Assembly (NCBI RefSeq): GCF_028368995.1
Contig: NZ_JAQNDL010000001.1
Span: 1,054,001 to 1,118,000 of the forward strand
Length of the DNA: 64,000 nucleotides
Direction of reading: 5' to 3'
From: Nannocystis bainbridge
GTDB taxonomy: Bacteria > Myxococcota_A > Polyangia > Nannocystales > Nannocystaceae
Shown here: positions 1 through 10,026 of the stretch, one piece after another
Layout of the letters: every line of letters starts with the position of its first letter
How positions within the stretch are numbered: the first letter of the stretch is position 1
Program-made: the position numbers and the translations under genes
The notes under the pieces: model-generated
Databases searched by the model: none
What the model saw: the letters and a program-made list of their open reading frames with translations, nothing else
Told to the model about the DNA's origin: nothing

Positions 1-681
1 GCCCGCGACATTCGTGTCACCAACACGCCCGACGTCCTCGACGACGCGGTCGCCGAGCTGACCCTCGGCCTGATGATCGCCCTCGCGCGACGGATCCCCC
101 AGGCCGATCGCCACGTGCGCGCCGGCCTGTGGCAGCGCGGCAATTTCGGCCTGTGCTCCGAGCTGACCGGCAAGACCGTCGGCATCCTCGGCCTCGGCAG
201 GATCGGCAAGGAGATCGCCGCGCGCGCCCAGGCCATGAAGATGCGCGTCGTCTATCACGGCCGCCACCGCCAGCCGAGCGTGCCGTACATCTATTATGAC
301 GTGCTCGAGGACATGGCCCGCGACAGCGAATGGCTGGTGGTCATCGCCCCGGGCGGCAAGGGCACCGAGCGGATCGTCTCTCGTCGGGTGCTGGAAGCGC
401 TCGGCCCGAAGGGCATGCTCGTCAATGTCGCCCGCGGCTCGCTGGTCGACGAGCCGGCCATGATCGAGCTGCTGCAAAACGGCGGCCTCGGCGGCGCCGC
501 GCTCGACGTGTTCGAGCACGAGCCGCAGGTCCCGGCGGCCCTGCTCGCCCTCGACAACGTCGTGCTCTCGCCGCATCAGGGCAGCGCCACCCGGCAGACG
601 CGCGAGGCCATGGGCGCGCTGCTGGTCGCCAACCTCGAGCGGCATTTTGCAGGGGAGCCGCTGCTCACCGCGGTGGTGTGA
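1..681 (+). CDS. D-2-hydroxyacid dehydrogenase, C-terminal part (5' end outside window)
   Basis: The frame is open from base 1, so this is the last 226 residues of a NAD-dependent 2-hydroxyacid dehydrogenase, an enzyme family that interconverts 2-keto and D-2-hydroxy acids. The Rossmann nucleotide-binding motif GLGRIGK is visible. So are the family catalytic positions: Arg in VARGSLVDE, Glu in the HEP segment and His in SPHQG. All three are present, so the enzyme should be active. Substrate cannot be told from this fragment. The next gene starts about 55 bp downstream and encodes an unrelated lipoprotein, so there is no obvious operon partner. Confidence 0.9.
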   Translation, partial: ARDIRVTNTPDVLDDAVAELTLGLMIALARRIPQADRHVRAGLWQRGNFGLCSELTGKTVGILGLGRIGKEIAARAQAMKMRVVYHGRHRQPSVPYIYYDVLEDMARDSEWLVVIAPGGKGTERIVSRRVLEALGPKGMLVNVARGSLVDEPAMIELLQNGGLGGAALDVFEHEPQVPAALLALDNVVLSPHQGSATRQTREAMGALLVANLERHFAGEPLLTAVV

Positions 682-736
682 CCGGCTCGCGTTTGGCCCA
701 GGGGCGCGGCGGCGGCCGAGGTGGTACGAATGGCCC

Positions 737-1567
737 ATGCGAATTTATTATGCGTGGATCTTTCTTGCAGCGGCCGCCTGCGGACCCAAGACCCCGAGCG
801 GCGAGACCGACGGCGATGCTTCGACCGGCACCGTGACGACCGGTGACGCCGAGCCGACCACCACGACCTCCGCGAGCACGACGACCGAGGGCGACGAGAC
901 GACCGGCGCGAGCGAGACCGGCGAGCCGCTGCCGATGTGTCCGGCGGCACAGACCCCCGAGGTGATGTTCGCCGTCGAGGGCTTCGGCGACGAATTTCAG
1001 GGTCACGTCCGGGCCTCGTGCACCGTCGAGGGCGGCTCGATCGGCGACGCGATGGATGCGGTCGAGCTGGCGTGCGACGTCGACGGCACCGAGGTCCAGG
1101 TCGCGGTGCGCTTCCTCAACGCTGTCGTGACGCTGCCCGCGGCTCTGCAGCAGCCCGAGGCCCCGGTGTCGCTGCGGTACGTCCGCGCCGACTACGAGTA
1201 CCGCGGCGAGTGGCTGGCGCTCGGCGATTTCCGCGACGTGTTGCTGCTCGGCCTGGCCGCCGGCAACAGCCCGCTGCCGTTCGTCGAGGGCGAGGGGCAG
1301 ATCCAGGACATGTTCGCGCCGGTCACCGTCGAGGCGCAGGGCGGCTTCTGTCCCAAGGGACAGGGGAGCTGCTTCGCTCTCGGCGAGCCGGCGGCGCTGC
1401 AATTCTCCAGCGGCGACGACATGACCGAGGTGCTGCCGCTGCAAGCGGGAGCGCTCGGTCCTTACGCGATCCAGGCCGGCGCCTCGTGGCTGTCCGACCC
1501 CGAGAGCGCGTACGAGTGCGACGGCCCGGGCGACGACTGGGCGGCCTTCGCCCTGGTGCGCCCGTGA
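737..1567 (+). CDS. putative lipoprotein with Thr/Ser-rich linker
   Basis: A 276-residue exported protein of unknown function. ATG at 737 is chosen because it gives MRIYYAWIFLAAAAC, a short hydrophobic signal with a lipobox ending in Cys15; the longer frame upstream would bury that signal. The Cys is followed by about 45 residues rich in Thr, Ser, Gly, Asp and Glu, the linker type shared by many lipoproteins in this window. A folded domain with several Cys follows (CPAAQ, SCTVEG, FCPKGQGSC, YECDG), suggesting disulfides. No family was recognised. Likely anchored at the outer membrane or cell surface (inference). Confidence 0.75.
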   Translation: MRIYYAWIFLAAAACGPKTPSGETDGDASTGTVTTGDAEPTTTTSASTTTEGDETTGASETGEPLPMCPAAQTPEVMFAVEGFGDEFQGHVRASCTVEGGSIGDAMDAVELACDVDGTEVQVAVRFLNAVVTLPAALQQPEAPVSLRYVRADYEYRGEWLALGDFRDVLLLGLAAGNSPLPFVEGEGQIQDMFAPVTVEAQGGFCPKGQGSCFALGEPAALQFSSGDDMTEVLPLQAGALGPYAIQAGASWLSDPESAYECDGPGDDWAAFALVRP

Positions 1568-2062
1568 GGCGGAGCGACACGATGCACAGGGCTCGAGCGA
1601 CGACCGCAGCGTTCGTCGACGACACCTGCACCGGCGATGCCCCGCGCTTCCCTCGCCGAACCGATCACCAGCCCGAGCGGATGTCCGGCTTGCTGGCCGA
1701 TCCCGTCCGCGGGCTCGAACACGGCATGAGCAAACACCCGATCCACGCGAACGCAGAGCCGGCCCGTCGCCTGCAGCGGAGGTCTCCCCGCGCACGACCC
1801 GCGCTCATGCGATGCCCGGCGCAGCGCAGCACCCTTCGCCTGCATGCGCTCGCTCGCCACGCACGAGCCTGCGCTAGGCGAGCTCGAGCTCGCCCGTAGG
1901 GAGGTCGCCGAGCTCGACGGACGAGCCGCCCGCAAACCGGGCGGAAACGGGCCGGAAGCGGCCTCAACGTCGCGTCGACGGGCTGCGCCCGGGCCCCCGA
2001 GACGGAGCTCCCGGGTATACTCCGCGCGCCATGTCCCCTGTCCACCCGGAGGCCGCGCCTTG
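1568..2062. other. intergenic region without recognised gene
   Basis: About 495 bp between the lipoprotein and the kinase. The long reading frames here on both strands have the arginine-rich composition of shadow frames and match nothing I recognise. A TATACT sequence near 2013 precedes the kinase start by about 45 bp and could be a -10 element. No repeat or hairpin stands out. Confidence 0.5.
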
Positions 2063-3799
<1,737 letters not shown>

Positions 3800-3802
3800 G
3801 CC

Positions 3803-5491
3803 TCACAGCGGCGGGCAGATCGCCGCGATGTCGAGGTCGCCCGGCGCGAGTCCGCCGTGGGCCCCGGGGCACACCAGCTCGCCGCCCGACTTGTAGCATT
3901 TGCTCAGCGGGTCGCTGAAGCCCGGCGGCGGGGTGGTCACGCCCGGCATGCCGCAGTCGGGGTCCGGCAGGCGCTCCTCGGTCTCCGGCGGCTGCTCGAG
4001 CGGCCAGCGGCCCAGGTAGCCGAAGCGAATGTACGTCCCGAGGGTCGCGGCCGCGTACGCGTACGTGTCGTTGTTGCGGAACGCGAAGTTGTTGTGCCAG
4101 CAATCGTCGCCGCGGTCGTTCTCGTAGCCGGCGAGGTGCTTGATCTTCTTCAGCCCGTAGCCCTTGTCGGTCACCAGCTTGCCGGCGCACAGCGCCCCGT
4201 GGCCGTGGGTGTGGGTGTCCATGATCGGCGACAGCCGCGGCGTGTTGTCCCGCCACGGCACGAACATGTGGTGCATCGATTCGTGGAGCACCAGCCGCGG
4301 CACGTCGAACGACTGGCTCGGCGTCGAATAGGCCTTGGCGCACAGCTTCATGTTGCTCTTGACCGCGTGGTGTCCGCCCGGCCGCGAGGTGTTGCAGATG
4401 TCGCCGGGGCCGTCGGGCGTGCACTCGATGTCGAGCGTCAGGCCGCCGACCTCGTGGTCGTGGAAGGTCCGCCACAGCCGCGCGTAGGCGACCCGGATGG
4501 CGTCCAGCCGGTAATCGGCGTAGGGCCCGAAGTAGAACTGCAGCGCGGTGTTGGGGCCGACGTCTTCGCTCTCGTAGCTCATCAGCCGCTCGCCGGTCTC
4601 CGTGCCGCCCTCGGCCGCCCACAGGAACGCGCGCTCCTCCGGCGGGCTGGCGGCGACGAAGTCGAGCATCTGGCGCAGGCGGAACAGATCATGGGTGGCG
4701 CGCAGCCACGCGGCCCGGGTCTTGGCGCACTCGTCGAGGGTGCAGCCCGAGAGCGGGGGGAAGCTGACCGCCACCGGCGGCACCTCCGAGGCCAGCTCGT
4801 AGGCCAGCGCGTCGCAGTCGGCCTCGCGCGCCTGCGGCACCGTGTCGTCGATCGCCAGGGTCGCCACCGGGCCCGCGGCCTCGTCGCGGCGGTCGAACGC
4901 CGACACCATCGTCAAGGCCGCGCCGCCGAGGCCGCCCGGCGTCGGCGCGCGGGCGTAGGTCTTGAGCACGACCACCTGGTCCAAAGGCAAGGTCGGCGGC
5001 AGCACCAGCTCGGGCCCGCCGCCCGTCCCGGCCGCGTGGGTCAGGTGCACGGTCACGGCCCCGAGGTCGAGCGCGACCTCGTCGACGTCGTCGGCGCTGC
5101 GGTGGACCTGGTGACCGCGCACCGGCACGCGCACGTTGAGCAGCCGGCCCGCCGCGGCGGTGTCGAAGCGCAGGCCGGGGCGACCGCCGCGGGCGCGGAT
5201 GTCCGCCAGCAGCTCCGGCAGCCCGGCCGGCACCGGCAGCTCGGTCGACTCGCCCGGTTCGAGCTCGCGCTCGGTCGCGCCGACGTGCGACGGCTCGGCG
5301 CAGGCCAGGTCGCCGACCAGGTACGGGGCCTCGATCGCCGGCGTCGACGGCTCCGCCCCGGTCTCGCCGCCGCCGTGGCCGTCGCCGCCGTGCACGTCGA
5401 CCCCGGAGCAGGCCAGCGCGAGGCCCAACGGCGCGAGCGAGCCGACCCTCCACCAAGCGATCACGCCTCCGCGCATTGCTGTCGCACTCAT
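3803..5491 (-). CDS. aspzincin-type zinc metalloprotease lipoprotein
   Basis: A 562-residue exported protein. ATG at 5491 has GGGAG 8 nt upstream; a GTG at 5500 in frame lacks that spacing. The N-terminus ends in a lipobox LALAC and a Gly/Glu-rich linker. Residues 403-407 are HESMH (HExxH, two zinc histidines plus the general-base Glu). About 35 residues later comes TDKGYG with D442, the TDxxYG signature of aspzincins (M35 and peptidyl-Lys metallopeptidases), in which Asp is the third zinc ligand. A following NNDTYAYAA segment also fits that group. Several Cys pairs suggest disulfides. The first 350 residues have no recognised domain. Probably a surface or secreted peptidase; substrate unknown. 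Confidence 0.8.
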   Translation of the reverse strand: MSATAMRGGVIAWWRVGSLAPLGLALACSGVDVHGGDGHGGGETGAEPSTPAIEAPYLVGDLACAEPSHVGATERELEPGESTELPVPAGLPELLADIRARGGRPGLRFDTAAAGRLLNVRVPVRGHQVHRSADDVDEVALDLGAVTVHLTHAAGTGGGPELVLPPTLPLDQVVVLKTYARAPTPGGLGGAALTMVSAFDRRDEAAGPVATLAIDDTVPQAREADCDALAYELASEVPPVAVSFPPLSGCTLDECAKTRAAWLRATHDLFRLRQMLDFVAASPPEERAFLWAAEGGTETGERLMSYESEDVGPNTALQFYFGPYADYRLDAIRVAYARLWRTFHDHEVGGLTLDIECTPDGPGDICNTSRPGGHHAVKSNMKLCAKAYSTPSQSFDVPRLVLHESMHHMFVPWRDNTPRLSPIMDTHTHGHGALCAGKLVTDKGYGLKKIKHLAGYENDRGDDCWHNNFAFRNNDTYAYAAATLGTYIRFGYLGRWPLEQPPETEERLPDPDCGMPGVTTPPPGFSDPLSKCYKSGGELVCPGAHGGLAPGDLDIAAICPPL

Positions 5492-6243
5492 GACAATCAC
5501 TCCCGGTTGGCGAACACGGCCGCGTCGCCGCGGCGATGGACCGCCGGCGGGTGCAGCAACGAATCGACGAATGGCGGCCGGCTAAGCGAGGCTACGAATC
5601 GTGGTGTGATGAATCGGCCGCGTCAGAGCGGCGCGGGCATTCACGAATGAACGCCGCGAAGACGCAGGTCGGACCGCGCATCGGCCCGGCGATGCGCCGA
5701 TCCGACGGGGAGCGGCGTATGCAGTCGCCGCGTTCGTGGGAGTCCGTTCATGGGGCCTGCTCGCGCTCCTGGTCCTCCGCGCCCTCCGACGCGGCCTCCG
5801 AACAGCGTGGCCGCGTCCGGTCGCCCGATTCACCGCCGGGTGGGGCGGATCACGCGCCGGAGCGGGGACGCTTGCTCGCTTGCCCGCATCGCCGCGCCGG
5901 TCCGCGGCGACTCGTGCGAGGGCGACGAATCACCGCGGCCGATCGGCGATCGCCGGCCGCGCACCGCGACCGTGATCCAGCGCAGAGCCGCGGAGCCGCG
6001 AGCGCCTCGCCAGCCCGCCGCCGGCCCGCGCCCGGAGCGGCGGACGCCCCGCAGGCCCTCGCGCTCACGCGCGCACCGGACCGCGCGTTTCAGCCGACGC
6101 AACCGGCCCGCGACTGCGACGATGCAAACACCATTTCGGTGGCCATGCCGGCGGCGCCGCCGACGACACTGGCACATGTTCCAATTGCACGAGGGCCGGT
6201 CGACTCGTCGCTCGAGTCGCCGGCCCTCGCCACGCGCGCCGCG
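5492..6243. other. long intergenic region without recognised gene
   Basis: About 750 bp between the divergently oriented metalloprotease 5' end and the 3' end of the small lipoprotein gene. All frames are arginine- or proline-rich shadows with no recognisable domain, and no tRNA-like or repeat structure was seen. It may hold the metalloprotease promoter, but no clear -35/-10 pair was found. Confidence 0.4.
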
Positions 6244-6657
6244 CTAGGCGGTCTTGCGTGCGGCCATGTAGGCCTCGGTCAGCGCCGGGTCGGCCGCGAT
6301 CTCGAACATCATGGCTTCGAGCTTGGCGCGGTCGAGGCCGTGCTTGGCGAGCGCGTCGTCGGCGTGCTCGGGGTCGGCCGCGATCTCCTTGGCGACCGCG
6401 GCGGCGATCTGGACCTTCTCCGAGCCCGGGTCCGGCTTGACCGGCTGCTCGGGCTTGGGCGCCGGCTCGGCGTCCTTGATCTCGGGCTTCGGCTGCTCGG
6501 TCTTGGTCACCGTGGTCGTCTTGGTCTCGACCTTGGTCGTCTTGGTGACCTCGGTCTTCTTGGTGTCGCCGCCGCAAGCGGGCAGCGCGAGGGCGAGGGC
6601 GCACAGGGTCGCCGCGAGGCGGCCGGCGCGATGAAGCGAATGGCTGGAGTGATGCAT
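6244..6657 (-). CDS. small Lys/Thr-rich lipoprotein
   Basis: 137 residues. ATG at 6657 has a GAGGAG ribosome site 8 nt upstream. The signal peptide ends in LALPAC (lipobox), followed by a Lys/Thr/Val repeat region (TKTT, VETKTTTVTKT) and a Pro/Lys/Glu stretch. A compact helical C-terminal domain follows, with the pattern LAKHGLDRAKLEAMMFEIAADP. The gene lies 17 bp after the coiled-coil protein gene on the same strand, so the two are probably one operon acting together in the envelope. Function unknown. Confidence 0.7.
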   Translation of the reverse strand: MHHSSHSLHRAGRLAATLCALALALPACGGDTKKTEVTKTTKVETKTTTVTKTEQPKPEIKDAEPAPKPEQPVKPDPGSEKVQIAAAVAKEIAADPEHADDALAKHGLDRAKLEAMMFEIAADPALTEAYMAARKTA

Positions 6658-6674
6658 GGCGATGGCTCCTCTCT

Positions 6675-7658
6675 TCACTGCGGCGGGGCGGTCTTGTCCT
6701 GCTTCGCGGCCTTGGCCTCGAGCTTGGCGTCGGTCTTGGCGTCGCGCTTGTCCTGGCGCTGCTCCGCCTTCTCCTCGCGCTGCTCGAGCCGGCTCTCCTT
6801 GGCGTCGAGCTTGGCGTCCTGCTTCTCGAGCTTGGTCGCGGCCTTGTCGAGCTTCGTCTCGGCCTTGTCGAGCTTGGCCCCCATCTGCTCGAGCCGCTTC
6901 TTCTCCGCCTCGAGCCCGGCCTTCTCGTCGCCGGACGCGGTCGCCAGCTTGGCCTCGACCTCGCGCAGCCGCAGCTCGACCTGGCCGCTCTTCTCGGTGA
7001 TCGCCTCGGTCGAAGTCGCCAGCTTCTCCTGGCGCTTGTCGTGGCGCTCCTTGGCGACCAGGACCTTCTTCTGGCCCTTGGCCACCAGCTCCAGCCGCTT
7101 CTCGAGCAGCTTGGTGCGCCGCTCGCCGTACTGCAGGGCCAGCGCGTCGAGCTTGACCTTGAGCTTGTCGGCCTCCTCGGCCGTCAGCTCCTTGGCGTCC
7201 TCCTTGCGGTCCTTGAGCTTGGCGGCCAGCTTGGGCCCGCGCAGCCCGCCGGCCACCTGGACGCGCACCCACTTGCCGAAGCCCGCGTGGGCCTTGCCGC
7301 GCTTGGCGGTCGCGTCGGCCTCCTCGGCGACCAGGTCGGTGGCCTCGCCGGCGCCGAGCCCGACCTCCTGCGTCACGACCAGCGCCTCCCGCAGGTCGGC
7401 CTCCGGCACCCCGGCCGCGCGCGCGTCGGCGGCGGCGAGCGGCAGGTCGATGACGGCGAGGATGTCGTCGCTGAGCGCCTCCTGGTCGGAGACCTTGATG
7501 TTGGCCGAGGCGCCCGCCTTGGCCGGGGCCGGGGCCGCGGTCGTGGCAGTGACGGGCGGCGGACTCGGGGGCAAGTCGGCGCGTCCTGCCGCCGGCAGCA
7601 GCAGCGCCAGCGCGAAGGCGCCGGCGGAGACAACTCCTGTGTGCTTGTGCATGGTCAT
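6675..7658 (-). CDS. exported coiled-coil protein
   Basis: 327 residues. The start is taken as ATG 7658, with GGAG about 6 nt upstream; ATG 7652 two codons on is possible. An N-terminal signal sequence ends near AAGRADLP. Residues from about 60 to 150 contain helices that include a small conserved-looking stretch (LSDDILAVIDLPL). From about 180 to the end the protein is an almost uninterrupted Lys/Glu/Leu heptad pattern with near-repeats such as KLDKAETKLDKAATKLEKQDAKLDAKES. It is probably a periplasmic elongated protein. It is the first gene of a two-gene operon with the small lipoprotein. Confidence 0.7.
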   Translation of the reverse strand: MTMHKHTGVVSAGAFALALLLPAAGRADLPPSPPPVTATTAAPAPAKAGASANIKVSDQEALSDDILAVIDLPLAAADARAAGVPEADLREALVVTQEVGLGAGEATDLVAEEADATAKRGKAHAGFGKWVRVQVAGGLRGPKLAAKLKDRKEDAKELTAEEADKLKVKLDALALQYGERRTKLLEKRLELVAKGQKKVLVAKERHDKRQEKLATSTEAITEKSGQVELRLREVEAKLATASGDEKAGLEAEKKRLEQMGAKLDKAETKLDKAATKLEKQDAKLDAKESRLEQREEKAEQRQDKRDAKTDAKLEAKAAKQDKTAPPQ

Positions 7659-7855
7659 CGAAACTCCGGCGCCGAGGATAGACGACTTCGCGCGGCCGCG
7701 AATAGTCCCACCAGGTGCGGCCGCGACACGACGCCTGCGGGCCGCAGGCCCCGGACGCGAACTCGCAGGACCGCGCGGGTTGTGACGGTCGTCAATCACC
7801 GAGCAGCGAGCTCGACCGTGGCCCCGGCGCGGCCGGCGGTCGGCGTCGCTGGCAC

Positions 7856-7950
7856 CTGTCCGCGAGGACATTCCCGATCGAACATTTTTCTTCGGACATG
7901 CCCGGATAGACATGCCCGAAGGGACATGCCCGAAGGGACATTCACGATCG
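7856..7950. repeat. CATG palindrome cluster, downstream of trmO
   Basis: The 95 bp between the trmO stop and the next gene's upstream region hold six or more half-sites of the CATG family. They include a near-tandem series with the 14-bp unit GGACATGCCCGAAG (about three copies around 7894-7941). Adjacent units can pair as CATGCCC...GGGACATG hairpins, so the cluster may serve as terminator for trmO (- strand). Confidence 0.7.
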
Positions 7951-7951
7951 G

Positions 7952-8494
7952 TCAGCGCGGGCGGAACGCGTCGGGCTCGTCCTGCACGCGGCCCTCGAGC
8001 CAGCCAGCGCGCGCGTCGGGGAACGCGTCGGCGTACGGCACGTACGGCTTGAGGTCGAGCACCGGGGTGCCGTCGAGGATGTCGAGCCCGAGCACGTGGA
8101 CCACGCCGGCCTCGATCGCGGTGATCCGCAGGCACGACAGCCCGATCGGGCTCGGCCGGTGCGGCGCGCGGGTCGAGAACAGCCCGACCGATCGCCCCGG
8201 GTCGCGCGGCGACCTGACCTTCAGGCCATATCCCTGGTTGAGGTGGAACACGAACAGGCACCAGATCCGCTCGAACTCGGCCAGGTCCTGCAGGCCGGCC
8301 GCGAACTCGGGCAGCACCTCGATGCGGCCGGGCAGCGCCCGATCTTCCTTGACCTGGGTGGTGATCGTCGGCTGGCGCGGGGTCCCGAACCGCTCGGTGT
8401 ACGGCGAGCGCACCACGCCGATCGGGGCGAACGAGAAGCTCGGGCGCTCATCGCGGCCGGTGGTGTGGTCCTGCTCGGGGATGCTGCGGCGCAC
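7952..8494 (-). CDS. trmO: TrmO-type tRNA t6A37 methyltransferase
   Basis: 180 residues, close to the usual size of single-domain TrmO/TsaA (YaeB/VirR12) proteins, which N6-methylate t6A37 of Thr tRNAs using S-adenosylmethionine. It starts at GTG 8494 with AGGA 7 nt upstream. Family hallmarks visible are the N-terminal PIGVVRSPY, the GRIEVLPEFAAGLQDLAEFERIWCLFVFH core, and STRAPHRPSPIGLS, equivalent to the RPNPIG substrate-binding loop. GLDILDGTPVLDLKPYVPYAD follows. It is divergent from the MATE gene, with 106 bp between the starts. Confidence 0.9.
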   Translation of the reverse strand: MRRSIPEQDHTTGRDERPSFSFAPIGVVRSPYTERFGTPRQPTITTQVKEDRALPGRIEVLPEFAAGLQDLAEFERIWCLFVFHLNQGYGLKVRSPRDPGRSVGLFSTRAPHRPSPIGLSCLRITAIEAGVVHVLGLDILDGTPVLDLKPYVPYADAFPDARAGWLEGRVQDEPDAFRPR

Positions 8495-8600
8495 GCGGCG
8501 ATCCTAGCCCAGATCGCCGGTTTCGCGCCCGCGCGTGCGCAGGAGCACGTAGGCGCGCCCTGGCGGGCCCGGCCGCGCTTGGGCTAAGAGCCTGCTCCTC

Positions 8601-9956
8601 GTGGGCGAGGTCCTCGCAGAGTTGAGGCGGCTCGCCGTCCTCGCCGTGCCGCTGGCGCTGACCCAGCTCGGCAACATGATGCTCGGCATCGTCGACATGC
8701 TGATGCTCGGGCGCGTCGGTCGCGAGGCCCTCGACGCCGCGGCGCTCGGCAACCTGTGGGGCTACGCGGTCCTGACGATCGGCATGGGCATGGTGCTCGG
8801 CTGCGACCCGTTCATCGCCCAGGCCCACGGCGCCGGCGACGGCCGCACCCTCGGCCTCACGCTGCAGCGCGGCGTGGTCCTGGCGGTGATCGCGAGCGTG
8901 CCGGTGATGCTGCTGTGGCTGCTCGCCGGCCCCGGCCTGCAGCTGCTCGGCCAGGCCCCGCACCTCGCGGTCCAGGCCCACGAGTACCTGCTCGCGCAGC
9001 TGCCCGGCGCGCCGGCGGTGCTGCTGTACGTGGCCATGCGCTCGTACTTGCAGGGCCGCGGGATCACCGGCCCGGCGCTGGTCGTCATGCTGGCGGCCAA
9101 CATCGTCAACGTCGGCCTCAACTACTGGCTCATCTTCGGCGGCCTCGGCGTGCCCGCGCTCGGGGCCGTCGGCGCCGGCATCGCCACCGGCGTGGTGCGC
9201 GTGCTCATGGCCGCGGCGCTCGCCTGGTTGATCGTGCGCCGCGGCATGCACCACGGCGCGTGGGTGCCGTGGTCGCGGGCCGCGCTCGACCGCACCGCCC
9301 TCCTTGCGATCGCCGGCGTCGGCGTCGGCATCGGCCTCCAGCTCGGGCTCGAGATCTGGGCCTTCCAGGCGGCGATGCTGTTCGCCGGCTGGCTGGGCGA
9401 CGCCCCGCTCGCGGCCTACACGATCGTCCTCAACCTCGCCTCCGTCAGCTTCATGATCCCGGTCGGGATCGCCATGGCGGCAGTGACCCGCGTCGGCAAC
9501 CTGCTCGGCTCGGACCGCCTCCGCGAGGCCGAGCGCGCGGCGTGGGTCGCCCTGGGTCTCGGGGCGGCTGTCATGTGCGCCTCGGCGGTGCTGATGTACG
9601 GCCTGCGCAGCGAGCTGCCGGCGCTGTTCAAGGCCGACGCCGAGGTCTATGCGCTGGCGGCGGCCAGCCTGCCGATCGCCGCCGCGTTCCAGCTGTTCGA
9701 CGGCGTCCAGGTGGTCGGCTTCGGGGTCCTGCGCGCCATGGGCCGCACGCGTTACGCCGCGGTCATCAACTTCTTCGGCTACTACGCGGTCGCCCTGCCG
9801 CTCGCGTGGTGGCTGGCGTTCGAGCGCGGCCACGGCATCGCCGGGCTGTGGTGGGGCCTCACCGTCGGCCTTGCGCTGGTGGCGGTCGCGCTGCTCGCGT
9901 GGATCGCCGCCCGCGGCCCGGCCACGGCCCGGAAGATCGCGCTCGAACAGCGTTAG
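8601..9956 (+). CDS. MATE family multidrug/Na+ antiporter
   Basis: 451 residues with about twelve hydrophobic segments. This is a NorM-like MATE efflux protein of the inner membrane that exports cationic compounds against H+ or Na+. The first half contains PLALTQLGNMMLGIVDMLMLGRVG and the repeated second half contains EIWAFQAAMLFAGWLG and GVLRAMGRTRYAA, typical of the twin-bundle fold. GTG at 8601 is the first start that precedes helix 1. No strong Shine-Dalgarno is visible. A dedicated regulator is not adjacent; the next gene, 70 bp on, is a flavoenzyme. Confidence 0.9.
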   Translation: MGEVLAELRRLAVLAVPLALTQLGNMMLGIVDMLMLGRVGREALDAAALGNLWGYAVLTIGMGMVLGCDPFIAQAHGAGDGRTLGLTLQRGVVLAVIASVPVMLLWLLAGPGLQLLGQAPHLAVQAHEYLLAQLPGAPAVLLYVAMRSYLQGRGITGPALVVMLAANIVNVGLNYWLIFGGLGVPALGAVGAGIATGVVRVLMAAALAWLIVRRGMHHGAWVPWSRAALDRTALLAIAGVGVGIGLQLGLEIWAFQAAMLFAGWLGDAPLAAYTIVLNLASVSFMIPVGIAMAAVTRVGNLLGSDRLREAERAAWVALGLGAAVMCASAVLMYGLRSELPALFKADAEVYALAAASLPIAAAFQLFDGVQVVGFGVLRAMGRTRYAAVINFFGYYAVALPLAWWLAFERGHGIAGLWWGLTVGLALVAVALLAWIAARGPATARKIALEQR

Positions 9957-10026
9957 TGCCGCCGCGTCACGTCGTGGTGAGCGCCGGCGGTCGCGCGAGC
10001 GGCGGGCATTGAGTATCGTGCCGGCC

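Noticed and set aside
5536..7785. A 749-codon plus-strand open frame
   Set aside because: It runs antisense to two well-supported minus-strand genes with signal peptides and ribosome sites, and its translation is Ser/Arg-rich shadow sequence typical of very GC-rich DNA.
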